The position numbers were made by a program, and so were the translations under genes. 64,000 bases of DNA from Eubacteriales bacterium. Its GTDB lineage: Bacteria > Bacillota > Clostridia > Oscillospirales > Butyricicoccaceae. Location: positions 1 through 64,000 of the forward strand of contig JAUNSG010000014.1 in assembly GCA_030539335.1 (NCBI GenBank), in the 5' to 3' direction. The notes beneath the pieces were generated by a model, which ran no database searches, was not told the origin of the DNA, and saw only the letters and a program-made list of their open reading frames with translations. Each line of letters begins with the position of its first letter. Within the stretch, counting starts at the first letter, position 1. Below are positions 17,613-26,107 of the stretch, piece by piece.

Positions 17613-17648
17613 CGGGAGGTATTTGCCAAAATGCCTCCCGCTTTGTTT
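17613..17648 (+). terminator. Intrinsic terminator after mreB-like gene
   Basis: CGGGAGGTATTT-GCCA-AAATGCCTCCCG, a 12-bp stem with one G-U pair, then CTTTGTTTT. Confidence 0.8.
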
Positions 17649-17667
17649 TGGGAAGGCACCGGCAGAA

Positions 17668-17746
17668 TATTTAGATAAATATCAAAATAACGGTTGACAC
17701 GGCAGAGGGGTTGTGCTATCCTTTATTTAGATAATTATCTAAATAA
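17668..17746 (+). promoter_or_regulatory. sdpR promoter with two palindromic operators
   Basis: TTGACA (17694-17699), 17-nt spacer, TATCCT (17717-17722). A perfect 24-bp palindrome with arms TTATTTAGATAA and its complement covers 17723-17746, right after -10. A weaker copy (TATTTAGATAAATATCAAAATA-like, 17668-17689) ends just before -35. Paired sites of this kind around a promoter fit repression by the ArsR-type protein encoded next. Confidence 0.75.
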
Positions 17747-17771
17747 TAAATGCGAAGGGAGGAACAATGGC

Positions 17772-18053
17772 ATGAGTTTTCAGGCAACCTTCAAGGCGCT
17801 CTCTGACCCGACACGGCGGGAGATTTTGCAGCTCCTTCGGCAGGGCGCGCGGTCGGCGGGGGAAATTGCCGAGCACTTTGACATGACGGGGGCGACGATT
17901 TCGCACCATCTGTCGATCTTGAAAAATGCGGGACTGGTGGATGCCGACCGCCACGGGACGTACATTTATTATGAACTCAATCTGTCCGTGCTGGAAGAGA
18001 TTCTGTCATGGATGAAAGGAATGATGGAGGATACCCATGAGAAAAACAAGTAA
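17772..18053 (+). CDS. ArsR-family repressor, SdpR type
   Basis: 93 residues, a winged-helix ArsR/SmtB protein: FKALSDPTRREILQLLRQG, AGEIAEHFDMTGATISHHL (recognition helix), and the wing DADRHGTYIYYELN. No metal-binding Cys cluster (ELCVCDL) is present, and the neighbour is an SdpI-like protein, so it matches the SdpR branch rather than metal sensors. ATG at 17772 follows AGGGAGG. It overlaps the next gene by 17 bases. Confidence 0.9.
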   Translation: MSFQATFKALSDPTRREILQLLRQGARSAGEIAEHFDMTGATISHHLSILKNAGLVDADRHGTYIYYELNLSVLEEILSWMKGMMEDTHEKNK

Positions 18054-18684
18054 AGCAATGATTTGGATCACGGCCGTGCTGCCGCTGATCCTGGCAGGTC
18101 TGTCGTGGAGCAGGCTCCCGGATACCATTCCGCTTCACTGGGGATTGCATGGTGAGGTCAACCGCTGGGCGGGACGGAATGTGATCTTTCTGCTCGCCGC
18201 AATCGCCCTGATTTTTACAATTGTGTTGCTTTTTGCGGCGAAGATCGATCCCAAGGCACGGAACATCAACCGCAGACGAAATCTGTATGAGGGACTGATT
18301 GTGCTCCTCAATCTGATGCTGCTCGGTATGATGGGTATCACGATTGCCGAGGCAATTCGGCCGGGAACGGTGAACGTCGGGCAGGCGGTCACACTGGTCG
18401 TCGGGATTTTGTTTGCCGCCATTGGCAACTATCTGCCGAAGATGAAACAGAATTTCACGATTGGTGTGCGGACACCGTGGGCGTTGGCTGACGAAGCGAA
18501 CTGGCAGTATAGCAACCGGTTCGGCGGTTATATGATGTTTTTTGCCGGCCTGATGATGATTCTCGGCGCGTTTTTGCTGGATGATATTTGGCGGTTTGCG
18601 TTAATTTTGATTTTGGTAATCGCCTGGGTAATCGGGACTTTTTTCGTCAGCTACTGGTACTACCGGACAAACAAAACCGAATAA
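18037..18684 (+). CDS. SdpI/YhfL-type immunity membrane protein
   Basis: 215 residues with about six membrane segments. The front half has the DUF1648 signature LPDTIPLHWGLHGEVNRWAGR, the rear half the SdpI feature FTIGVRTPWALADEANWQYSNRFGG-like stretch. In Bacillus SdpI protects against the SdpC toxin and holds SdpR at the membrane. No sdpC-like toxin gene is visible here, so it is an orphan immunity/regulator pair, possibly against a foreign peptide. Confidence 0.88.
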   Translation: MRKTSKAMIWITAVLPLILAGLSWSRLPDTIPLHWGLHGEVNRWAGRNVIFLLAAIALIFTIVLLFAAKIDPKARNINRRRNLYEGLIVLLNLMLLGMMGITIAEAIRPGTVNVGQAVTLVVGILFAAIGNYLPKMKQNFTIGVRTPWALADEANWQYSNRFGGYMMFFAGLMMILGAFLLDDIWRFALILILVIAWVIGTFFVSYWYYRTNKTE

Positions 18685-18690
18685 AACGTA

Positions 18691-18731
18691 AAACAGCGCA
18701 GAGAGGTTTGCTCTCTGCGCTGCTGTTTTTC
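18691..18731. terminator. Bidirectional terminator
   Basis: AGCGCAGAGAG-GTTTG-CTCTCTGCGCT, an 11-bp perfect stem, with A residues on the left and T residues on the right, between the convergent sdpI-like gene and murC. Confidence 0.88.
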
Positions 18732-18739
18732 TATGTAAT

Positions 18740-20113
18740 TTATACCACGATACATTCGCCAATCTTGTAGACATCACCGGCACCCATCGTCAGAATCAAA
18801 TCCCCCGGCTTGGCCAATTCGATCAGACGGTCCTCGATCTCCTCGAAGGAGGAATAGTACTCGGCATCGTCGATCTGATCCGCCAGCTCCTTGGAGCTGA
18901 TCCCGATGGTGTTCTTTTCCCGTGCGGCATAAATATCCGCCAAAATCGCCTTGTCGCACAGCTTGAGCGCGTCGACGAACGCATCGAACAGAGCCGCGGT
19001 GCGCGTATAGGTATGCGGCTGGAAGACGCAGATGACGCGTTGATAGCCCATCTCACGGGCTGCGGTCAGCGTCGCGCGCATTTCCGTCGGATGGTGGGCA
19101 TAGTCGTCCACGACGCGGATGTTCTTTTCGGTGAAACCGGTCAGCTGGAAACGGCGGGAGGAGCCGGTAAAGACCTTGAGGCCGCCGGCGACAGCCGCGC
19201 CGTCCAAGCCGAGCCAATGGCATACGGCACAGCAGGCCAGGGCATTGAGCATGTTGTGATGGCCCGGAACCGAAAGTACGATGTGGGCATAGGACTGACC
19301 GCCGCAGATGACGTCAAACTCGTAATAGCCCTGATTGTTCTTGACGTTGACCGGATAGACGTCCGCCTCCGGGGTCTCGCCAAAGGTGCGGATCGTGCGG
19401 TTGATGCCCTCTGCTGCGCGCATCGCGTTGGCCGAGTCATGGTTGACCACAACCAGACCGTTTTCCGGTGTCAGCGCACAGAACTGATGGAAGGACCGGA
19501 CGATATCGTCGATGTCTTTGAAGAAATCCAGATGATCCGCCTCGACGTTGAGCACGACGGCAACCGTCGGATGGAAGCTCAGAAACGAGTTGGTGTACTC
19601 GCAGGATTCCGCCACAAAGCAGTCGTGGGCGCCGATGCGCAGCGTACCGCCGATCGCCGGAAGATCACTGCCGACCATTACCGTCGGGTCGATGCCGGCT
19701 TCCATGCCGATCAGCGTCATCATGGATGTGGTGGTGGTTTTGCCATGCGTGCCCGCGATGCAGATGGCCTGCTCGTAGTGCTTCATGATCCAGCCCCATG
19801 CCTGGGCGCGTTCGACGACCGGGATGTTCAATTCACGGGCATGATGAATTTCCGGGTTGTCGTCGTGGACGGCGGCGGTGCGGATGACGAGGGATGCGCC
19901 CTCGACATTCTCCGGAAGATGAGCATATGTAATCACTGCGCCAAGCCCGGTCAGTTTGTCCGTAACCGCGGACTGGGTGCGGTCCGAACCGGTCACCCGT
20001 GCACCGAGATGCATCAGGAGTTCCGCCAGCGCGGACATGGACACACCGCCGATGCCGACCAGATGGATGGTATGGCTGCAGTTTAAGTAGGATGTCAGAG
20101 AAATTTCGGACAT
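18740..20113 (-). CDS. murC: UDP-N-acetylmuramate--L-alanine ligase
   Basis: 457 residues, the cytosolic Mur ligase that adds L-Ala to UDP-MurNAc using ATP. Evidence is the N-terminal HLVGIGGVSMSALAELL nucleotide-sugar-binding part, the ATP loop AGTHGKTTTTSMM, and the C-terminal RRFQLTG and VDDYAHHPTEM. The start at 20113 (MSEISLT) follows TTGGAGGC at 7 nt; an extra 22 upstream codons in frame lack such a site. It stands alone rather than in a dcw cluster. Confidence 0.97.
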   Translation of the reverse strand: MSEISLTSYLNCSHTIHLVGIGGVSMSALAELLMHLGARVTGSDRTQSAVTDKLTGLGAVITYAHLPENVEGASLVIRTAAVHDDNPEIHHARELNIPVVERAQAWGWIMKHYEQAICIAGTHGKTTTTSMMTLIGMEAGIDPTVMVGSDLPAIGGTLRIGAHDCFVAESCEYTNSFLSFHPTVAVVLNVEADHLDFFKDIDDIVRSFHQFCALTPENGLVVVNHDSANAMRAAEGINRTIRTFGETPEADVYPVNVKNNQGYYEFDVICGGQSYAHIVLSVPGHHNMLNALACCAVCHWLGLDGAAVAGGLKVFTGSSRRFQLTGFTEKNIRVVDDYAHHPTEMRATLTAAREMGYQRVICVFQPHTYTRTAALFDAFVDALKLCDKAILADIYAAREKNTIGISSKELADQIDDAEYYSSFEEIEDRLIELAKPGDLILTMGAGDVYKIGECIVV

Positions 20114-20271
20114 ACAGATTGCCTCCAATATGAGTAAAAGATAGATGTTGTTATCGAAACGCTGCGCTTTCCGTCGCAAACAACCGATAAAATATCAAGT
20201 ATATTATATGACAATTTGACCAGAATATAAATAGCCTGAGCAAAGAAAAAACGAAAAAAGGAGACGAATTT

Positions 20272-20547
20272 ATGGAAATCACAGACATTCAGTTTCGACA
20301 TCTCAACCACGAGGGACGCCTGCGCGCGCTGGTGTCCGTAACCTTTGACCGTACCTTCGCCGTACATGATATCAAGGTGATCGACGGGCCGGACCGTTTG
20401 TTCCTCGCCATGCCGTCACGCCGTCTGCCGGATGGCCGCTATCGCGACATTGTCCATCCGGTCGGGCCGAACATGCGGGAGAAGCTCGAGGCTGCAGTTC
20501 TGGCGGAATATCAGGAGATCACACAGCATCATTCCATGGAGGGATAA
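20272..20547 (+). CDS. spoVG: SpoVG RNA/DNA-binding regulator
   Basis: 91 residues, near the family length of 85-100. It begins MEITDIQFRHLNHEGRLRA and contains the conserved core VTFDRTFAVHDIKVIDG and FLAMPSRRLPDGRYRDIVHP. SpoVG is a nucleic-acid-binding regulator linked to asymmetric septation in spore formers. AAAAGGAGA precedes the ATG. Monocistronic and divergent from murC. Confidence 0.95.
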   Translation: MEITDIQFRHLNHEGRLRALVSVTFDRTFAVHDIKVIDGPDRLFLAMPSRRLPDGRYRDIVHPVGPNMREKLEAAVLAEYQEITQHHSMEG

Positions 20548-20612
20548 TCCCTCCCATTGCCGGAAGACCCGTTGCGCTTTGCCCGGTTTTTCGGTACAAT
20601 AAGACCGTGGGA

Positions 20613-21266
20613 TCAGGTGTCCAAAATGGCATGAACCCGTTCCGCGAGGATTTCCGCCAGACGGTGATGGCCCTCCGGGGTGAGGTGCAGCCCGTCTTGG
20701 GAGCTTGGCTGCACAAACTGTGCGGCGTCCAGAAACTGTGCGCGGCTGTTCTGCGCGGCTGCCTCCAGATAGGGTGGAAGCGCCCGGGAGATCGCGATGG
20801 CGCGTTCGCCGAACTCATCGGCACAGCGCCCGGTGAGCAGATCGTCTGTGACCGGCGGCGGAGAGACCAGCAGGACCTCGCAGGGCGTGCCGGTCGGGCT
20901 TTTGTCGGCGGAAACCGAACGCGCCGCCTTGGCAAGCAGCGTCGCCGCACGGCCAATGTCACAGGCTTCCATGGAGAACCGGTGCTTCATATCGTTGGTT
21001 CCCAGCATGATGATGCACAGATCGACCGGCATATGGCTCTTGATGAGGATGGGAAGGATGGCAAGGCCGCTTTTGTCATCGTCGTAGACCGGATCGGACT
21101 GCACGGTGGTGCGGGAGTTCAGCCCTTCCTCGACGACGTAGTACTCGTCGCGTCCGAGGAGAAGCTGGAGAGCGCCCGGCCAGCGGTCGACATAGGGATA
21201 GCGTCCGCCATCCGTCGGGTCATAGCCATGGGTATTGGAATCGCCGAAGCAGAGGATTGTCTTCAT
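20613..21266 (-). CDS. SGNH/GDSL-type hydrolase
   Basis: 217 residues with the four SGNH blocks: CFGDSNTHGYD (nucleophile Ser), the Gly in GLNSRTT, MLGTNDMKHRF (Asn), and DGLHLTPEGH with the catalytic Asp/His pair near the C-terminus. Such proteins are esterases or lipases/deacylases; no signal peptide is present, so it acts in the cytosol. Substrate unknown. Confidence 0.9.
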   Translation of the reverse strand: MKTILCFGDSNTHGYDPTDGGRYPYVDRWPGALQLLLGRDEYYVVEEGLNSRTTVQSDPVYDDDKSGLAILPILIKSHMPVDLCIIMLGTNDMKHRFSMEACDIGRAATLLAKAARSVSADKSPTGTPCEVLLVSPPPVTDDLLTGRCADEFGERAIAISRALPPYLEAAAQNSRAQFLDAAQFVQPSSQDGLHLTPEGHHRLAEILAERVHAILDT

Positions 21267-21369
21267 CGGGACATACCTTCTTTCTCACAAATTGTGGTAA
21301 AAACCGTATTCTGATTATAGCATAAAATGATAGACAACGGAGAGAAATCTACAACAAAGGGTGAATTTT

Positions 21370-22659
21370 ATGACCAAACAAAAGACCATTCATATTGCGC
21401 TGCTCGGATTGGGGACGGTCGGCGGCGGTGTCTATAAGCTGCTCAACCGCCGCGCGGGGGAAATGTCGAATATTGTCGGCGCCAACGTACAGATTTCACA
21501 TATTCTGGTGCACAATCTGTCCAAGCCGCGCGAAGGGGGAGATGCTGCGCTGCTGACCGACAATTGGGCGGACATCATAAACGATCCGGAGGTTTCCATC
21601 GTTGTGGAGCTGATGGGCGGCATGGAACCGGCGTACACCTATATCCGGCAGGCGCTCACGGCGGGAAAGAATGTCGTGACGGCGAATAAGGATCTGATTG
21701 CGGTGCACGGCGGTGAGCTGCTCGATTTGGCGGAGGAGCACGGCTGTGATCTGCAATTTGGCGCATCGGTCGCCGGAGGCATCCCAATCATCCGTCTGCT
21801 CAAGCAGAGCCTGGCGGGCAATGAGATCACGGAGATCATGGGCATTGTCAACGGCACGACCAACTATATCCTCACCCGGATGACGGAGGAGGGGATGGAG
21901 TTTTCCGAAGCGCTCGCCCAGGCAACCGAGCTGGGTTATGCGGAGGCAGACCCGACGGCGGACATTGAGGGCTATGATGCGGGGCGCAAGATGGCGATCA
22001 TGGCATCGATTGCGTTCCATTCCCGTGTGACGTTTGACGATGTACACACAGAGGGCATTTCCCACATCACCGCGACGGACATCAAATACGCGCGCGAGAT
22101 GGGCTGTGAGCTCAAACTGATCGGCGTCGCCCGCCAGAGTGCAGGTGAGATTGAAGTCCATGTCAATCCGCTGCTGCTGCCGCTGTCCCATCCGCTGGCA
22201 ACGGTCAAGGATTCGTTCAATGCGGTGTTTGTACACGGCGATGCTTTGGACGATGCGATGTTCCAGGGCCGCGGCGCGGGAGAGCTTCCGACGGCATCGG
22301 ATGTCGTGGGCGATATCATTGACACCGCGCGCAATCTGGTGCATGGCAGCACCGGACATCTGGGCTGTACCTGCTATAAGGATCTGCCGATCAAGAGCAT
22401 CGATGAGATCGAGAGCAAGTATTTCCTGCGCATGGCGGTGGAGGATCGGCCGGGTGTTCTGGCCGGTGTCTCCGGTGTGCTCGGCAACAACGGTGTGAGC
22501 ATTGCCCAGGTTGTCCAGAAGCACAAAAACCTGAAGGGGAAGGTGGAATTGGTCGTCATCACGGATACGGTGCGTGAGCGCAATTTCCGCGACGCCCTGA
22601 CCATCCTCGACAGCATGAGCATGGTGAGTGAGCTGTCATCGGTGATCCGCGTCTATTAA
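21370..22659 (+). CDS. hom: Homoserine dehydrogenase with ACT domain (copy 1)
   Basis: 429 residues. NAD(P)-binding N-terminus LLGLGTVGGGVYKLL, catalytic region NGTTNYILTRMTEEG and ADPTADIEGYDAGRKM, and a C-terminal ACT domain from about residue 350 (AVEDRPGVLAGVSGVLGNN). It reduces aspartate semialdehyde to homoserine; the ACT domain normally gives threonine feedback. ATG 21370 is chosen over the GTG three codons upstream, because AAAGGGTG is better placed. A second hom is in the threonine operon at 41557-42765. Confidence 0.95.
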   Translation: MTKQKTIHIALLGLGTVGGGVYKLLNRRAGEMSNIVGANVQISHILVHNLSKPREGGDAALLTDNWADIINDPEVSIVVELMGGMEPAYTYIRQALTAGKNVVTANKDLIAVHGGELLDLAEEHGCDLQFGASVAGGIPIIRLLKQSLAGNEITEIMGIVNGTTNYILTRMTEEGMEFSEALAQATELGYAEADPTADIEGYDAGRKMAIMASIAFHSRVTFDDVHTEGISHITATDIKYAREMGCELKLIGVARQSAGEIEVHVNPLLLPLSHPLATVKDSFNAVFVHGDALDDAMFQGRGAGELPTASDVVGDIIDTARNLVHGSTGHLGCTCYKDLPIKSIDEIESKYFLRMAVEDRPGVLAGVSGVLGNNGVSIAQVVQKHKNLKGKVELVVITDTVRERNFRDALTILDSMSMVSELSSVIRVY

Positions 22660-22667
22660 TGGATCGA

Positions 22668-22707
22668 AAAAAACGCTCCTGCGGGATAGCACCCGTGGGA
22701 GCGTTTT
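22668..22707. terminator. Bidirectional terminator
   Basis: AAAACGCTCC and GGAGCGTTTT form a 10-bp stem around an inner GCGGG/CCCGT pairing, with A and T runs on the outer sides, between convergent hom and gtrA. Confidence 0.85.
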
Positions 22708-22718
22708 GCTGTGCGCAA

Positions 22719-23132
22719 TCAGTTTTTGAAGGCAAAGAATTTCTGTCCGAAGTAATTGAAGAAGGTGAACAATACCATGCCGGTGAGCATCGAAACATTG
22801 TCCTGGATGCGCGGCCCGGCGGAGGTCAGGAGCGCACGGATCAATGGCTTTGCGATGCCATAGGCGAGCAGATAGCACACCAGAATGTTGATGACGAACC
22901 GGAACAGGACACCAATTCCTTTTTCCTTGTTCTGGAACGTAAAATGCTTGTTGAGAAAATAGCTGAGGATGCTGGCGAGGATGTAATTCAGCGCCGAGGA
23001 GACCCAGTAATTCAGGCCGAGCAGATTGTAGGCCGAGAACATAATGGCCGTACCAAACAGCGTATTGACCACCCCGACCAGTACAAAACGAAGGAAGGAG
23101 CGGTCAAACAGCTTGGAAAACAGATCAGACAT
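22719..23132 (-). CDS. GtrA-family membrane protein
   Basis: 137 residues with four membrane segments (LVGVVNTLFGTAIMF, WVSSALNYILASILSYFLN, RFVINILVCYLLAYG, MVLFTFFNYFGQKFF). GtrA-like proteins flip polyprenyl-phosphate sugars across the membrane. It overlaps the yfhO-like gene by eight bases, so the pair is co-translated and probably modifies a surface polymer such as teichoic acid. Confidence 0.9.
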   Translation of the reverse strand: MSDLFSKLFDRSFLRFVLVGVVNTLFGTAIMFSAYNLLGLNYWVSSALNYILASILSYFLNKHFTFQNKEKGIGVLFRFVINILVCYLLAYGIAKPLIRALLTSAGPRIQDNVSMLTGMVLFTFFNYFGQKFFAFKN

Positions 23133-25464
23133 GGGCGTTTCTCCTTTTGGAAAAGAATAGAAGCCGTGCGGTCAGCAGGATGCTGAGGGCGGAGATCACA
23201 CAACCCGCCATGAGCCAGGGCGTATGGTAGGTAAAGACAATGGCGTTGTCCCCCGCCTCACAGCGCACCGCGCACAAGCCGTAATTGACGGTCAGAATGT
23301 CCGCTTCTTGTCCGTTGACGGTCGCACGCCAGCCGTCGTCGTTCGGGACGCTGAAAAAGACGTAGTTGGCGTTGTCCAATGTGATGCTGGCGGTAAAGCC
23401 GGAGGACGTTCCGACAAAATCAGAGGAGGACTGTGCCCGTCTGGCGTTTGCAGTATCGGTCAGGTCAAAATCATCCGCGGATATCTGCGAAATATCCAGC
23501 TCCGGGATACTGTCGGAGACAATCTGAGCCGTGCGGTCATCCACCACCAGCCCCAGCAGCATACACTGCGCCGCGGTGAGGTCGGAGCGCTCGACATCCT
23601 CCTGGGTCAAATAGCCGTCATAGCAGAAGCCCATCGGCAGATAATTGTCGTTTTCATAGGTTTTGACGCCGTTTTCCTCCGAGACCAGTGTGAAACCGTC
23701 GGGAGCCGTGGATTCCGCCGCTTCGGAGACATCCACATAACGGCGGACGGAGAGCAGGGTGTCAATTTCGCTGAGCTGCTCCGCCGGACGTGGGAACGAA
23801 ACCACCGTGGGGGAATCCGTGTAGCCCGCCGCAACGGCGAAGGCCACCGCGTTTTCATTTTGCAGACTGTGATAGCCGGACACCGATGGGGTATTCGCAA
23901 ACAGGCCGGCGTTCAGCACGTCGGTAGAATAATCCGTCCGGTCGGTAAACGTCGTCTGCTCCGAGACCGGAAGCGCCTGGATATCGTGCAGATAGAGGTT
24001 CTGCTCGAAGGCGTGATACGAGTGGAAGAGAGCCAGATATCCGGCATAGTTGCAGACACAGGCAAGGCAGACCAGCGCAAGGACGGTGTTTGGCCGGATG
24101 CGGGGACGGAACAGAATACACGCGAGCAGCAGATAATTGACCGCAGTCAGGCCGAACGACAGCGCGATGCCGCGCAGGCCGAGGAAGCGGCTGGATGCGA
24201 CAATCGGATATAATGCATTCAGCGGGGTGTCGATGCCGATCCGGTGCAGCACCGCCGCGGCGGCAGGCGGGACAGCCAGCACAGCGAGGATAAGCAGAGA
24301 AATTCCATACCATTTTTTCAGCATCTTTGCCGGGAGCGCCGCGCGTTTCTCCAGCATCCAAACGGTGGCCAGATCGAGAAGCAGCACGAGGCCATACAGC
24401 CATCGCGTGTAGAAAAAGTCCGAAAACAGGGTGAAAACGCCGTTTAACAGCGGAACAAACAGGAAAACGAGCAGGAACAGCATGGCTTTTGTCAGCCAGT
24501 GGCGGCGGTTTTGCAGCACAAACAGCAGGACAAACAGCGCGCCGAAGACCGACAGATAGACCGCCGTGGACGTCCAGGACCCGGCGTCATAGAAAGAGTG
24601 CAGGATGTTGTTGTCGATCGGCATGAAAAAGATGCGCAGCCGCTCCAAGATATTGTCGCGCGTATAGGGATGCAGATAGAGCGAACCGAGCGAACCGGTC
24701 GCCTTTGGCGTGTGCAGGATTTTCCAGAACGCCGGGAGCAGCAGGAAACCACCACACCCCGCCCCCAGTGCAGAGAACCCAAACAGCCGTCCGAGCAAAG
24801 ACAGGCCGCCTTTGGGACGGCGCAGCAGGTCAAACCGGAACAGCACGTAGATCGCACAGAGGAAAAAGGAGCTGATGAGGAAATAATAGTTGACGATCGC
24901 GTTGACAAAGACCGCCAGTGCAAGAATCCAGCCGGAACGGAAGCTCCGATGTTCCCCAACCAGCTCGATGCCGAGCAGCAGCAGCGGGAACACCGCGATC
25001 ACATCCAGGAAGAAATAATAGTTCGTGTTGATGATGGTAAACCCGGAAAAGGTGTACAACAGTGCGCCGATGGTCGCCGTGGTGTCGTCGCGGACAAAGC
25101 GTTTCAGGTACAAAAAGCTGAAGATACCGGAGAGAGCGAACTTGACGAGCTGGGCCGCCAGTGTGCCATACAGCAGCAGATTGTCCGGGAACAGCAGGGC
25201 GAGATAGGCAAAGGGATTGGCGACGGTGTAGTAGGAATAGGCGCCGTAAAAGCTGTCGCCAAGAAAGGTGTTCCAGCTCCATGCATACGAGCCGGAAAGC
25301 AGCATACGCCGGGTTTCGCGCAGGAATGGGATATATTGCAGAAGATAATCGCCGTAATGCATCAGCTGTCCCTGGGAGCCGACGAGGCAGGGCAGCAGGC
25401 TCAGAAGCCCCGCCAGTGCGCAGAGCAGCGCGGTACGGCGCAGAGGGTGCCGATTGGATGACAT
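23125..25464 (-). CDS. YfhO-family polytopic membrane glycosyltransferase
   Basis: 779 residues with about 12-13 membrane segments followed by an extracytoplasmic domain and one last C-terminal segment. The start resembles the YfhO family: LMHYGDYLLQYIPFLRETRR and WNTFLGDSFYGAYSYYTVANPFAYL. YfhO proteins are GT-C-like enzymes that transfer sugars to lipoteichoic acid on the outer face, using substrate flipped by GtrA-type proteins; the gtrA gene follows directly. No CsbB-like transferase lies nearby. ATG 25464 follows AAAAGGA. Confidence 0.88.
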   Translation of the reverse strand: MSSNRHPLRRTALLCALAGLLSLLPCLVGSQGQLMHYGDYLLQYIPFLRETRRMLLSGSYAWSWNTFLGDSFYGAYSYYTVANPFAYLALLFPDNLLLYGTLAAQLVKFALSGIFSFLYLKRFVRDDTTATIGALLYTFSGFTIINTNYYFFLDVIAVFPLLLLGIELVGEHRSFRSGWILALAVFVNAIVNYYFLISSFFLCAIYVLFRFDLLRRPKGGLSLLGRLFGFSALGAGCGGFLLLPAFWKILHTPKATGSLGSLYLHPYTRDNILERLRIFFMPIDNNILHSFYDAGSWTSTAVYLSVFGALFVLLFVLQNRRHWLTKAMLFLLVFLFVPLLNGVFTLFSDFFYTRWLYGLVLLLDLATVWMLEKRAALPAKMLKKWYGISLLILAVLAVPPAAAAVLHRIGIDTPLNALYPIVASSRFLGLRGIALSFGLTAVNYLLLACILFRPRIRPNTVLALVCLACVCNYAGYLALFHSYHAFEQNLYLHDIQALPVSEQTTFTDRTDYSTDVLNAGLFANTPSVSGYHSLQNENAVAFAVAAGYTDSPTVVSFPRPAEQLSEIDTLLSVRRYVDVSEAAESTAPDGFTLVSEENGVKTYENDNYLPMGFCYDGYLTQEDVERSDLTAAQCMLLGLVVDDRTAQIVSDSIPELDISQISADDFDLTDTANARRAQSSSDFVGTSSGFTASITLDNANYVFFSVPNDDGWRATVNGQEADILTVNYGLCAVRCEAGDNAIVFTYHTPWLMAGCVISALSILLTARLLFFSKRRNAHV

Positions 25465-25554
25465 ACGATCACCGTCCTTTTGCTTCGAAGTTGGAATACG
25501 TCCAGTGTACCATATTTTGCACAGAAATACGAGGACGTTGCACGCCGGTAAAAA

Positions 25555-25626
25555 CTATTTGTTTATTTCTGGGTTGTCCGTCCTGCCAAGCAGATAGTCG
25601 ACTGAGCAGTCGAGGTAGTCGGCGAT
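25555..25626. repeat. Shared 3' module, copy 1
   Basis: About 72 bp encoding the DYLDCSVDYLLGRTDNPEINK tail and stop are near-identical to 26036-26107 and 26297-26368, while the 5' halves of the three genes are unrelated at DNA level. Confidence 0.7.
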
Positions 25627-25782
25627 AGCTTCTAATTTATCAGCCGATGGAGTTTGTGCCTTTTTTTCGAGGTCATACATAAAGTTACGGTTAATTTTAC
25701 AATTCTCCAATAAGCTTTTTACTGTTATTTTTTTGGATTTACATAATATTTTAATAGTCCTAGCTAATCGTATATTATCCAT
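25555..25782 (-). CDS. XRE-family HTH regulator (island copy 1)
   Basis: 75 residues: HTH in LARTIKILCKSKKITVKSLLENCKINRNFMYDLEKKA, then the closing DYLDCSVDYLLGRTDNPE ending shared by the next two genes. The start at 25782 follows CGGAGGT at 7 nt. Two ACAG-N6-CTGT inverted repeats lie just upstream and are candidate operators. The 3' 70 bases and some downstream DNA are near-identical to those of the genes at 26036 and 26297. Confidence 0.8.
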   Translation of the reverse strand: MDNIRLARTIKILCKSKKITVKSLLENCKINRNFMYDLEKKAQTPSADKLEAIADYLDCSVDYLLGRTDNPEINK

Positions 25783-25817
25783 AAAATAAGACCTCCGTAT
25801 TTGTGTAAAACAGATAA

Positions 25818-25863
25818 ATACAGAAATTGCTGTGAAATGCTTGAAATACAGCAAAAACTGTAT
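25818..25863. promoter_or_regulatory. Paired inverted repeats, operators of XRE copy 1
   Basis: ATACAG-AAATTG-CTGTGA (25818-25835) and ATACAG-CAAAAA-CTGTAT (25846-25863), centres 28 bp apart, lie between the XRE gene and the divergent gene remnant. A -10-like TATAAT follows at 25864. Confidence 0.6.
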
Positions 25864-25922
25864 TATAATGTAGCTGAGTTAAAAGATTAACTGAATTATA
25901 CCACGCAAAGGAGAAAGAGCCA

Positions 25923-25960
25923 GTGTCGGCATAAACCGAAATACTCAAAAAACTGCCACA
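25923..25960 (+). pseudogene. Remnant of the gene at 26648 (5' end only)
   Basis: From about 25864 the DNA aligns with 26588 onward, including AAAGGAGAAA and the first codons of the downstream gene. The start here is GTG TCG GCA followed at once by TAA, whereas the intact copy reads ATG TCC GAA TTG. After CTCAAAAAA the similarity ends. This is a decayed or truncated duplicate. Confidence 0.55.
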
Positions 25961-26035
25961 CGAACAAATTCGGACAGTCTTTTCCTGCCAAAGCAACAGA
26001 TATCAAAGGATTCCTCAGCGCAGGGATCTCTAAAA

Positions 26036-26107
26036 CTATTTGTTTATTTCCGGCTTGTCCGTCCTGCCAAGCAGATAATCGACCGAGCAGTCGAGGTAGT
26101 CGGCGAT
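26036..26107. repeat. Shared 3' module, copy 2
   Basis: Same 72-bp module as at 25555 and 26297; similarity continues a dozen bases past the stop codon (GGGATCTCTAAAACTATTTG against GGAATCTCTACAACTATTTG for copy 3). Confidence 0.7.

Noticed and set aside
17613..17648. Possible regulatory hairpin for sdpR
   Set aside because: It is a normal terminator for the MreB-like gene, upstream of the sdpR promoter.
20536..20605. Possible terminator after spoVG
   Set aside because: GGAGGGA/TCCCTCC at the stop has a 3-base loop and no T-run, and the later GC-rich stem is irregular; too weak to list as a feature.
22659..23186. Plus-strand frame over gtrA
   Set aside because: Shadow of gtrA, whose membrane segments and coupling to yfhO are clear.
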